Shown piece by piece: positions 8,864 through 15,855 of a DNA stretch of 64,000 nucleotides (within the stretch, counting starts at the first letter, position 1; each line of letters begins with the position of its first letter). This DNA comes from Campylobacteraceae bacterium. Its GTDB lineage: Bacteria; Campylobacterota; Campylobacteria; Campylobacterales; Sulfurovaceae. Location: contig JALWLW010000008.1 in assembly GCA_027081065.1 (NCBI GenBank), positions 2,709 through 66,708 on the forward strand. The letters run 5' to 3'. Position numbers and translations under genes: made by a program. The notes below the pieces were generated by a model, which saw only the letters and a program-made list of their open reading frames with translations, made no database searches and had not been told where the DNA came from.

Positions 8864-9427
8864 TTATTTTTTAGTTGACTTTTCTTTTTTAGCTTGTATT
8901 ACATAAGCTGTTAAATCACAAACTTCACTTTCAGTTAGCATTTTAGAAGTCAAGTTAATTGTCATTGCCGTTGTTTCACTATCAATTCTTGGATCTGCAA
9001 TCTTTTGATAAACAAATTGAGCATCTCGTACTTTCGTATCTATAAAATTTGCTTTATAGTCTGTAAGAGGAGGTCCAACTGTTCCACCACCAATAGCATT
9101 TTCAATATTATGACATGCAACACAATTACCATATGCTTTTACTTCACCATCCTTAGGAGCTTTCATTCCTTTTGGTAAATCAGCTTTTTTATCATTTTTA
9201 CTATTAAGATTGTGAAACATATATTCACCTCTAGCAATACGTTCCAAGCTATCAAGTTTGCAATCTTTTGGCATTGTAAATTTTGTAGGTCCAGGGATTA
9301 AATCATCTTTAACTATTTTACTAGCATCAGGCATCTCATATGCTTTTGTAAGATCAGTTGCATAAACTGCAGAAACAGTTAATAATGCAAAAGAAATTAA
9401 AGCAAATGGTCTAATACTTTTGTTCAT
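8864..9427 (-). CDS. soxX: Sox c-type cytochrome subunit SoxX
   Basis: 187 residues with a signal peptide (about 1-23, ending VYA) and one haem motif, CVACH, at 102-106; the GGGTVGPPL segment follows as in monohaem cytochromes c. It forms the SoxAX heterodimer. TAAGGAG lies 6 bases before the ATG. It is the first gene of the sox operon, just downstream of the direct repeats at 9471-9510 and the -10-like element at 9459-9464. Confidence 0.9.
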   Translation of the reverse strand: MNKSIRPFALISFALLTVSAVYATDLTKAYEMPDASKIVKDDLIPGPTKFTMPKDCKLDSLERIARGEYMFHNLNSKNDKKADLPKGMKAPKDGEVKAYGNCVACHNIENAIGGGTVGPPLTDYKANFIDTKVRDAQFVYQKIADPRIDSETTAMTINLTSKMLTESEVCDLTAYVIQAKKEKSTKK

Positions 9428-9458
9428 CTAAACTCCTTACGTCTTTTTTCGAGTTGTA

Positions 9459-9464
9459 TGATAA
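9459..9464 (-). promoter_or_regulatory. Candidate -10 box of the sox operon
   Basis: On the minus strand these bases read TATCAT, 32 bases before the soxX ATG. There is no good -35; the place it would occupy is covered by the repeats at 9471-9510, the usual layout for promoters activated by an OmpR-family regulator. Confidence 0.45.
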
Positions 9465-9470
9465 CGTAGA

Positions 9471-9510
9471 AGTGTAAAAAAAGTGTAAAAAAAGTGTAAA
9501 AATGTTGAAA
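9471..9510 (-). promoter_or_regulatory. Phased direct repeats, probable response-regulator site before soxX
   Basis: Plus strand shows AAGTGTAAA at 9471, 9481 and 9492 and a weaker AATGTTGAAA at 9501; the GTG cores start at 9473, 9483 and 9494, 10 and 11 bases apart. On the soxX strand they read TTTACACTT. Direct repeats one helical turn apart next to the -10 are typical of OmpR/PhoB-family sites. The genes for such a regulator and kinase end 82-120 bases further upstream. The assignment is inference from layout. Confidence 0.6.
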
Positions 9511-9591
9511 ATTATGAGGTTTTTTATTATAAAAAATTATTTATTAGTATTTTAATAGATAATTTTTAATTATTTAAGTCAAATAAATCAA

Positions 9592-10749
9592 TTATTTTGA
9601 TTTTGGAAAAGTATACTGAAAAAGACTACCTTCATTAACTTTTGAGTCTACATGAAGTAAAATACCTTCTTCATCAATGATTTCTTTCACAATATTTAGT
9701 CCAATACCAAATCCACCTTTGGTTTGATTTTCTCTGTAGTACCTCGAAAATATTTTTTTTAGATCATCAATACCTATCCCATAATCTTGAACAGAAAAAA
9801 TTATATGTTCTTTTTCTTCGTAAAGCTTTACCTTTATGATATTGTCATCATAGGAATATTTAATGGCATTAGAAATGGTGTTATCCACAATTCTCTGTAA
9901 TTTTGTCTTAGAGAAATGATAATATAAACCAGAACTAATCTCTGTTTGAATTTTTATATGCTTTAAATTTGCAATACCTTTAAAATAATCTATTCTATTT
10001 TGAATAAAGTCAGATAAATCTATTTTTTTAATTGTATGGTTCACTTTTCCTTGTTTAATAAGATAGTCCATATCATCATAAATAGTTGCTAATGTCTTAG
10101 AGGCTGATTTCATACGTTGTAAATATTTATTGTCACCATATTTATTAGCAAAAAGATCAGCATTAATATTAATAATACTAAGAGGTGTATTAATCTCATG
10201 CATTGAATCTTTAATAAAATTATCTAACTTATGATTAATCTCTTCAAATGGACGAGAGAAATTTTTAAATAAACGAAACGACAAAATAAATAATATAAGT
10301 GAAATGGCTAATAAAATTAACAGTGCCAAAGCATAGATATCATTAGCACGATGTACTGTTGAAACCAATAAATATTTAGAGTCAAAATAATACTTGTCTG
10401 GCAAAGGATAAATCATATAATAATTATTCCCCTCTATATGAAAACCAATCGAAAAAACTGAAGGTTCAAACTTTAATGTTGAAAATATAACTTTATGATT
10501 TTCACCATAAAGTGCTGTATCAAACTCTTTATACCTAGGAAAAATATAAACTTTATCTTTATTATCATATTTATCCATTGCCAAAATAACACGTTTTACT
10601 TGTACATTAAGTGAAGATTTCACTTTAGCTTTGTCAATTTCTAAAAGCATGGTCAAGTACACTATTAATGGTACAACTAATATTATTGCTAAAATAAATG
10701 TATATTTTATAGCATAGGTTCGTGCAAAACTTTCCGAATCAAAGGTCAA
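9592..10749 (-). CDS. Sensor histidine kinase
   Basis: 385 residues. One membrane helix is at about 16-36 and a second at 138-160, enclosing a ~100-residue periplasmic domain. The HisKA domain has SMHEINTPL with phospho-accepting His184; the HATPase domain has the N-box around Asn294 (NAIKYS), the G1 box DYGIGI and the G2 box GGFGIGL. It is last in a cotranscribed set: its start overlaps the response regulator gene by 11 bases. Its position just before the sox operon suggests that it senses a sulfur-related or redox signal, which is inferred. Confidence 0.9.
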   Translation of the reverse strand: MTFDSESFARTYAIKYTFILAIILVVPLIVYLTMLLEIDKAKVKSSLNVQVKRVILAMDKYDNKDKVYIFPRYKEFDTALYGENHKVIFSTLKFEPSVFSIGFHIEGNNYYMIYPLPDKYYFDSKYLLVSTVHRANDIYALALLILLAISLILFILSFRLFKNFSRPFEEINHKLDNFIKDSMHEINTPLSIININADLFANKYGDNKYLQRMKSASKTLATIYDDMDYLIKQGKVNHTIKKIDLSDFIQNRIDYFKGIANLKHIKIQTEISSGLYYHFSKTKLQRIVDNTISNAIKYSYDDNIIKVKLYEEKEHIIFSVQDYGIGIDDLKKIFSRYYRENQTKGGFGIGLNIVKEIIDEEGILLHVDSKVNEGSLFQYTFPKSK

Positions 10750-11398
10750 TGCTGTACCCTACCCCTCGTGCATTTTTTATAAAATTATCCCCAAGTTTTT
10801 TACGTAAGCTTCCTACTTGCATACGAATATTTGTCGGGTCAATCCATTCTCCCCATACCTTTTCCCAAAACATTTCATAGGTCACAATCGAACCTCTATT
10901 TTTAATAAGGAGTTCCAATAACTTAGTTTCTGTTTTACTTAAAGTAATAACTTCTGAATTAACAGAGAGTTGCATTTTTTTAGTATCATAAATATAATCA
11001 AGCCCTAACTCTATAATATTTTCAGAAGAAGAGAAACAATAGATTTTAATAACCTGTTCAACCCTTAATTTTAACTCTGCTAAATCAAAAGGCTTACGAA
11101 TATAGTCACAACATCCTGAAGAGTACCCATGGGTTAAATCTTCAATATTATTTAAAGAAGTAATAAAAATAGCTGGTACAGTCACCTCTGCTTCTCTTAA
11201 CACTTCCAAGAGCTCAAAACCATTAAGCTTTCCATGAACATTTACATCCAATAAAAGTAAATCATAACTTGTCTCATAAATAGAATCAAGTGCTTGTTCC
11301 GAATTAGTAAAACTTGTTACCTCATAACCAGAGTCAACCAAATACTCTTCCATTGAATCACCTAATGCTTTTTCATCTTCTAAAATAAGTATTTTCAT
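10739..11398 (-). CDS. OmpR-family response regulator
   Basis: 219 residues: a receiver domain with phospho-acceptor Asp51 (LLLLDVNV) and Lys102, then a winged-helix DNA-binding domain (about 125-219, with WGEWIDPTNIRMQVGSLRKK). It overlaps the Cache-protein gene (4 bases) and the kinase gene (11 bases), so the three are translated as a unit. The likely target is the repeat array at 9471-9510 in front of soxX. Confidence 0.92.
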   Translation of the reverse strand: MKILILEDEKALGDSMEEYLVDSGYEVTSFTNSEQALDSIYETSYDLLLLDVNVHGKLNGFELLEVLREAEVTVPAIFITSLNNIEDLTHGYSSGCCDYIRKPFDLAELKLRVEQVIKIYCFSSSENIIELGLDYIYDTKKMQLSVNSEVITLSKTETKLLELLIKNRGSIVTYEMFWEKVWGEWIDPTNIRMQVGSLRKKLGDNFIKNARGVGYSIDL

Positions 11399-12504
11399 TG
11401 AACAACTCCTATCTTTTTTTCTTTATGATTATTTTCTAAAATAATATCTATCAATTCATCTTTACTGTACCCTTGTAGGATACCCTTTGCAGATGTTCTA
11501 AGCACTTCTCTATCTTCATCTTTTTTATAAAGTTTTGGTAAAATCTCCACTAACTCTCTATCTTTAAAACTACGGTATGCTCTAGGTAAATTATCTACAT
11601 CTTTAATATAATTATCAATATCTTGATCTGAAAATCGTGTAATTATTGATGTATCTTGATAAGAATCTTTATAGGCAATAAACATATTTTTTCGTAATAT
11701 GATTAAATATTTTCCAATAACAGTTTTTTCATTATTCAACATATCTTTCAAGATAAAGAGTCGTCCATTATCTTCATATTGTCCTAAGCGTTCTAACTCT
11801 TTCCAGGAAAAGGCTTCAGCCTTTTGTTTTAATCTACGATCATAATTTTCATTGGCAATAACATAATCTTTCAACAAAGGAAAGCCTTTCATTAATGAAT
11901 CATCAATAATATACTCTTTATCCATCAAGGTAAAAAGCTCAATACCTTGTGTTCTTAATTTCTCTACAAATTCATCAACAAATTGTATTACTTCTAAATA
12001 ACCAATATATTCACCATCAACTTGTAAAGGAATTGTCGCTTTAAAAGTTAAACGTCGTCCAGTCTCAATTCCAACTTTGACTCTATTATTTTTTTGCAAT
12101 TCAACAAGATCTGGTCTAAAATTCTTAAGCTCTTCTCCTTCATCATTTTTCCAATTTTGTGCAAATATATGTAACTCTTTTGTTATAAGCTGTAAACGAA
12201 GTCTTTCAATCACCGTATTGGTTACAAATGTACTAGAAATATTAGAAAGGAGCTCCTTAGCTTGTGTTTGATTATTCTCAACAAGAGACTCTTTTAGAGC
12301 GTTATTTTTTGAAAGGGCTAAAGCACGTATCAGCAACTCATCTTTTTGTCGGTTCAGTTCTTTCTCAAACTTAGCAACAGTAAAACGTCGTAACTCTTGT
12401 AACTTATCTTTTTCACTCTCTTGAGTAAAAAAGTAAATCGAACTTAAAAGCAGCAATAAAATGCTAAAACTAATAACAAAATAAATTTTATAGATAGATT
12501 TCAT
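11395..12504 (-). CDS. Membrane-anchored Cache-domain sensor protein without output domain
   Basis: 369 residues. One N-terminal hydrophobic segment (about 6-26) is followed by a long helix and a Cache-like ligand-binding fold; RRLTFKATIPLQVDGEYIGYLE-type sequence at about 150-172 is the recognisable motif. No second membrane helix, kinase, GGDEF or methyl-accepting domain follows, so the rest should remain outside the membrane. The 3' end overlaps the regulator gene by 4 bases. It probably supplies a ligand signal to the kinase encoded two genes on; this is inference from the operon. Confidence 0.7.
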   Translation of the reverse strand: MKSIYKIYFVISFSILLLLLSSIYFFTQESEKDKLQELRRFTVAKFEKELNRQKDELLIRALALSKNNALKESLVENNQTQAKELLSNISSTFVTNTVIERLRLQLITKELHIFAQNWKNDEGEELKNFRPDLVELQKNNRVKVGIETGRRLTFKATIPLQVDGEYIGYLEVIQFVDEFVEKLRTQGIELFTLMDKEYIIDDSLMKGFPLLKDYVIANENYDRRLKQKAEAFSWKELERLGQYEDNGRLFILKDMLNNEKTVIGKYLIILRKNMFIAYKDSYQDTSIITRFSDQDIDNYIKDVDNLPRAYRSFKDRELVEILPKLYKKDEDREVLRTSAKGILQGYSKDELIDIILENNHKEKKIGVVQ

Positions 12505-12522
12505 TGTTTAATTGTAGTCAAA

Positions 12523-12549
12523 AAAATATTAATGAAAGATTAATATTTT
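12523..12549 (-). terminator. Terminator after the DUF1456 gene
   Basis: AAAATATTAAT (12523-12533) and ATTAATATTTT (12539-12549) pair over 11 bp with a 5-base loop; on the minus strand a run of T follows at once. It sits 18 bases after the DUF1456 stop, separating the molybdoenzyme operon from the sensor-regulator-kinase genes. Confidence 0.7.
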
Positions 12550-12566
12550 ACGTTTAAAAATGTTTA

Positions 12567-13040
12567 CTATATCTCTTCTCCATTATAGTAAAATTCATCA
12601 AGTCCATCCAAGAAAGCCATTAATAGCTCATCTGAGCAAACTCTAAAATTTTTAGAACCCTCTTTTCTAAAAAGTGAGCCTATTTGCCTTTTGGTAAGTG
12701 TCACTTCAGCCAATGCGAACAGTATGACTAACTCAGGCTCTTTTAGCTCCATAGCTACACGAATTTTTTTTAAAATTAAATTATTAGTTAAAGGAACAGC
12801 ATCTTCATCTGTTGCAACTTTATCACTAGGACCTCTTTTCAATAAAACTAAACCATCCAAAAAGACACCAAGCTCTTCAAAAGTAGCTTCTTCAAAACCT
12901 TTATCTTGACGTCGTTTTAAAATATTTATGAGTCTCTCTTTTGATATTGTATAATCAGCCAAGCCATAAGCTTTAATAATCTCATCATGCTCCAAAGAGA
13001 GAGCTTTTGTTATTTTAAATAATATATCGTTTATTTGCAT
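12567..13040 (-). CDS. DUF1456 family protein (YehS-like)
   Basis: 157 residues consisting of two copies of a ~70-residue helical unit (about 1-70 and 85-155): NDILFKITKAL, then LINILKRRQDKGFEEATFEELGVFLDGLV, echoed later by LKKIRVAMEL and ELLMAFLDGLDEF. This matches DUF1456/YehS. The function is unknown. It is the last gene of the molybdoenzyme operon, 3 bases after the previous stop, and is followed by the hairpin at 12523-12549. Confidence 0.82.
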   Translation of the reverse strand: MQINDILFKITKALSLEHDEIIKAYGLADYTISKERLINILKRRQDKGFEEATFEELGVFLDGLVLLKRGPSDKVATDEDAVPLTNNLILKKIRVAMELKEPELVILFALAEVTLTKRQIGSLFRKEGSKNFRVCSDELLMAFLDGLDEFYYNGEEI

Positions 13041-13043
13041 CTA

Positions 13044-13511
13044 TTAAAAGTATTCTTTCATAATCTGAGGGAAGAGTTTAATCGTACTCTCTGCTTTGTC
13101 AATTTTTTCTTGAAAAATTTCTGCTGAATGAGGAAAACTTTGTGCTATTTCTCTATAGATATCAATTTTTTCTTGCATATGTTCTTCTAAGGCATCCAAT
13201 ACTAACTGCATTCGCTCTTGACTCACAGCAAACTTCATCAGGAGTTCAAACATACGTCTTCTTGGGTGAATGGACATAGAATCCCCAGCCACAGCAGCAA
13301 TCTCTTTAATGTCCCAACGTGAAAGGTAAATCCCTGAAACATGTGGGGCAACCAAACGTGAGTAAAGTGCTTCTGTATAAGAAGGGTAATCTCTTAAATC
13401 AATACCCTCTTCATCAGTAGGACAAGAGCCATCAGCACAATACTCCTCTGCATTGTTTGTCATGGCATCAAACTCTGCTCTTAAACTTTGTAAATCTTCA
13501 AAATCTTTCAT
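13044..13511 (-). CDS. Hypothetical protein in the molybdoenzyme operon
   Basis: 155 residues, soluble, acidic and helical; not recognised. Its C-terminal third is probably a long helix (about 100-150). The central segment EALYSRLVAPHVSGIYLSRWDIKEIA is weakly reminiscent of the helical TorD-type chaperones but not convincing. There is a Cys pair near the N-terminus (AEYCADGSCP). It lies 10 bases after the 154-residue gene and 3 before DUF1456. Operon position suggests maturation or regulation of the molybdoenzyme; nothing else is supported. Confidence 0.65.
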   Translation of the reverse strand: MKDFEDLQSLRAEFDAMTNNAEEYCADGSCPTDEEGIDLRDYPSYTEALYSRLVAPHVSGIYLSRWDIKEIAAVAGDSMSIHPRRRMFELLMKFAVSQERMQLVLDALEEHMQEKIDIYREIAQSFPHSAEIFQEKIDKAESTIKLFPQIMKEYF

Positions 13512-13521
13512 TTTATCTCCT

Positions 13522-13986
13522 CTATATCATCGTTGGAATTAAATCCATATCAATCTTAGCTTTATACCAACGGTTACTAAGTAACATCATTTTCATAGCA
13601 AGTCGTATTCTTTCGTCCACAAAATCAGGGTTATCAATATACTCATCAATCTCATCATCAAGACAATACCCAATAATCTTTCTATCTACTACTTCAACAA
13701 AATCCACAAACTTTTTTGCTTTAGCACAGTCATTAAAGTCATCACAAAAATGGACTACATTTTCACAAAACTCATGCTCCATAATCATCTTTTGAACTTT
13801 AGACTCTGCTAGATTGTTCATGATGTACTCAAAATGTTCTTCTTTTATGTTCAATGCAATCGCTGTAGCATTAATACCATTCTCTTTCATACACTTATTA
13901 AAATAACGTCTACAGTTTCCAGTTTGTGCGTTATATCCTAAAATGGTACAAAGCTCTGTGTCAGGTTTTATCTCTTCAGGTTTCAT
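13522..13986 (-). CDS. Hypothetical cysteine-rich protein in the molybdoenzyme operon
   Basis: 154 residues, soluble and not recognised. At least seven cysteines are present, several in loose pairs (for example NCRRYFNKC near 24-31 and HEFCENVVHFCDDFNDC near 72-87), which could bind an iron-sulfur cluster or zinc; no standard motif is matched. The start overlaps the ferredoxin-like gene's stop by 4 bases, so they are translationally coupled. Confidence 0.65.
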   Translation of the reverse strand: MKPEEIKPDTELCTILGYNAQTGNCRRYFNKCMKENGINATAIALNIKEEHFEYIMNNLAESKVQKMIMEHEFCENVVHFCDDFNDCAKAKKFVDFVEVVDRKIIGYCLDDEIDEYIDNPDFVDERIRLAMKMMLLSNRWYKAKIDMDLIPTMI

Positions 13987-15086
13987 GACTTATTATTCCT
14001 TTGACGAGCTAAAGCATGAAGCTCTCTAGCCTCTTCCTCTTCAAGCTTACAACGGAAGCACTCTTTCTCTCCACCTGTATAAGTAAAATAATTCCCACAT
14101 TCATTACAACGTTGTATGTCAAAAGTAGCCAAAGTTCTTTGAGTTGGTTCAAAAAACTCTTTTATCTCATAACCAGGTTGAAGTTGAATGGCATTGGGTT
14201 CACAAACATCATGACAAAGATGACATTTCAAGCAAAGCATCGAGTCAAAGTTAATGATTGAAAACTTCATGTCTGAACTTAAAGCCCCTGTAGGACAAAT
14301 ACGGTAACAAACTTGACAGTTTGTACAAAAGTCATCCACAAATTTTTGAGAAGTAAAACTTATCTCTTCAGTTGGGATAATCTCATAGCTCTCTTGCTTC
14401 TCCACCCGTTTCAGCACTGAAAAAAGTAACTTTCTTTTATCTGGAATGACTTTGTTTTTCATTTTAGCAATATCCGTTAAATCAATCCCAAACTCTTTAA
14501 GTTCATCTGCATCCATCGCTTCATCAAAAGCTTGTTTACTTTTAATCGCCCCTTTAAGACTAAACAACGCCCGTCTACTCTTTCCAAGCTCTTCTTCATT
14601 TTGGAGAACAAGTTTTTGTGAACTCGAAGTTAAAATCTCTTTGTCAGAAAATGAAGACAAGATGAAGTTTGCCTCTTCAATGTTGGCTTTAAGTTGCTCT
14701 TGAAGTTTGTCTGAATCACCACCACAAGCACAAGCATCGACATCCATAATGACAGGTTCAGCAGAAGCAATTGCCATAGAGATTAAATGCTCAACACTTA
14801 GCACAGAAAGACAACAATAAAGATCTTTTTGACAAACCAGTTCATTGCTCTCTTCTTCTAAAAACTTAAAGAAAAACTCAATACTCGAAAAACCTGAAAG
14901 TGAAAAAGCCTCTGTAGGACAAGACCCTACACAGCCTCCACAAGTAATACAAGCTGAAGGGGTAAATGCAGGAATATTATCAATAATCTCAATGGTATTA
15001 ACAGGACAGATATCCACACATTTGGTACATTCTGAAAACTTAGAAGTAGCACGAACACACGAAGCAACGTCAAATAGTAAATTCAT
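13983..15086 (-). CDS. Multi-cluster ferredoxin-like protein with C-terminal C4 motif
   Basis: 367 residues. An N-terminal pair of [4Fe-4S] motifs (CTKCVDICP and CITCGGCVGSCP) and a C-terminal pair (CTNCQVCYRICP and CLKCHLCHDVCEP) flank a ~170-residue middle region with further cysteines (DACACGG). At the end CNEC and CFRC make a zinc-ribbon-like knuckle. There is no signal peptide, so it is cytoplasmic. Similar proteins stand next to TorD-type chaperones in Campylobacterota molybdoenzyme operons, suggesting a role in cofactor or cluster insertion or in electron supply. It is 5 bases after the torD-like gene. Confidence 0.78.
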   Translation of the reverse strand: MNLLFDVASCVRATSKFSECTKCVDICPVNTIEIIDNIPAFTPSACITCGGCVGSCPTEAFSLSGFSSIEFFFKFLEEESNELVCQKDLYCCLSVLSVEHLISMAIASAEPVIMDVDACACGGDSDKLQEQLKANIEEANFILSSFSDKEILTSSSQKLVLQNEEELGKSRRALFSLKGAIKSKQAFDEAMDADELKEFGIDLTDIAKMKNKVIPDKRKLLFSVLKRVEKQESYEIIPTEEISFTSQKFVDDFCTNCQVCYRICPTGALSSDMKFSIINFDSMLCLKCHLCHDVCEPNAIQLQPGYEIKEFFEPTQRTLATFDIQRCNECGNYFTYTGGEKECFRCKLEEEEARELHALARQRNNKS

Positions 15087-15091
15087 AAACC

Positions 15092-15724
15092 CTACTTCGC
15101 TTCTAGTTGCTCGTTAATATATTCATAATCACTCAACATAAATTCTAAAGTCAATTCAGCACCATCATGGTAAAGGGGTGTTCGTGACTCTTTTTTCATG
15201 TTAATCAAATACATTGGTGCCCAATTAAGTAAATGGTCTTTCAAAAAACCTTTTTGAATCAATAAAAATTCTCTAATGGCTTCTTCATCATTGGCTAAAA
15301 ATGCTTTTTTCATCGCATCACAAAGTACATACATAAACTCTAACTCTACCCCAATGTGGTCAGGACTAACAACACGTGCCTCTTGCAGTTCTACTTTAAA
15401 ATCTAAAATATCATAAATTTCTAAAATAGGGTTTTCCCCACCAGACTCAATCATCTGGTCATCACGCGTATAAAAACTCTCATAAGGAATAAGATGAAGC
15501 AATGAAAGATTTGTAAAGTCAACGTCTAAATAACGCTCTTTTAAAATATTATTAGAAAACTCTTTTCTCTTTCCCCAAGTTTTATAATTAGGAAACAAGT
15601 CTAGTATCTCATGATTATTCTCAATAGAGTTCAAAAATGCTTCATCTACTTCAGTTATCATCAATCGTGAAACCAATGCATAAAGTGAAATACGATTCTC
15701 TATCTCTTCTAGTGTTACAGTCAT
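15092..15724 (-). CDS. TorD/DmsD-family molybdoenzyme chaperone
   Basis: 210 residues, mostly helical and cytoplasmic. The segment around FLKDHLLNWAPMYL is the family signature (E/DHxxxW/P-type motif in TorD proteins). Such chaperones bind the Tat signal of their molybdoenzyme and hold it until the cofactor is inserted. It follows the catalytic subunit gene by 131 bases that contain a strong hairpin. It is most likely dedicated to the 1124-residue subunit upstream. Confidence 0.85.
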   Translation of the reverse strand: MTVTLEEIENRISLYALVSRLMITEVDEAFLNSIENNHEILDLFPNYKTWGKRKEFSNNILKERYLDVDFTNLSLLHLIPYESFYTRDDQMIESGGENPILEIYDILDFKVELQEARVVSPDHIGVELEFMYVLCDAMKKAFLANDEEAIREFLLIQKGFLKDHLLNWAPMYLINMKKESRTPLYHDGAELTLEFMLSDYEYINEQLEAK

Positions 15725-15823
15725 TTTTACCTCTTAACGTCATTATATGGGATAATACCACTTTCAAAATAAATATAGTTAAATTTAAATATTAATTTTG
15801 AAAATAGATTAAAAGAGAACAGT

Positions 15824-15850
15824 TTCACTCCCAAAAAATTTGGGAGTGAA
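15824..15850 (-). terminator. 12-bp hairpin after the molybdoenzyme catalytic gene
   Basis: TTCACTCCCAAA (15824-15835) and TTTGGGAGTGAA (15839-15850) form a perfect 12-bp stem with a 3-base loop, 5 bases after the stop. The minus-strand sequence beyond it is ACTGTTCTCTTTTAA, T-rich but not a tight U-run. It could be a partial terminator or a stability element that lets the structural subunits be made in excess over the chaperone genes. Confidence 0.65.
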
Positions 15851-15855
15851 GAAGA

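Noticed and set aside
9471..9510. CRISPR-like short repeats
   Set aside because: Units are about 10 bases with almost no spacer, so they are promoter repeats, not a CRISPR array.
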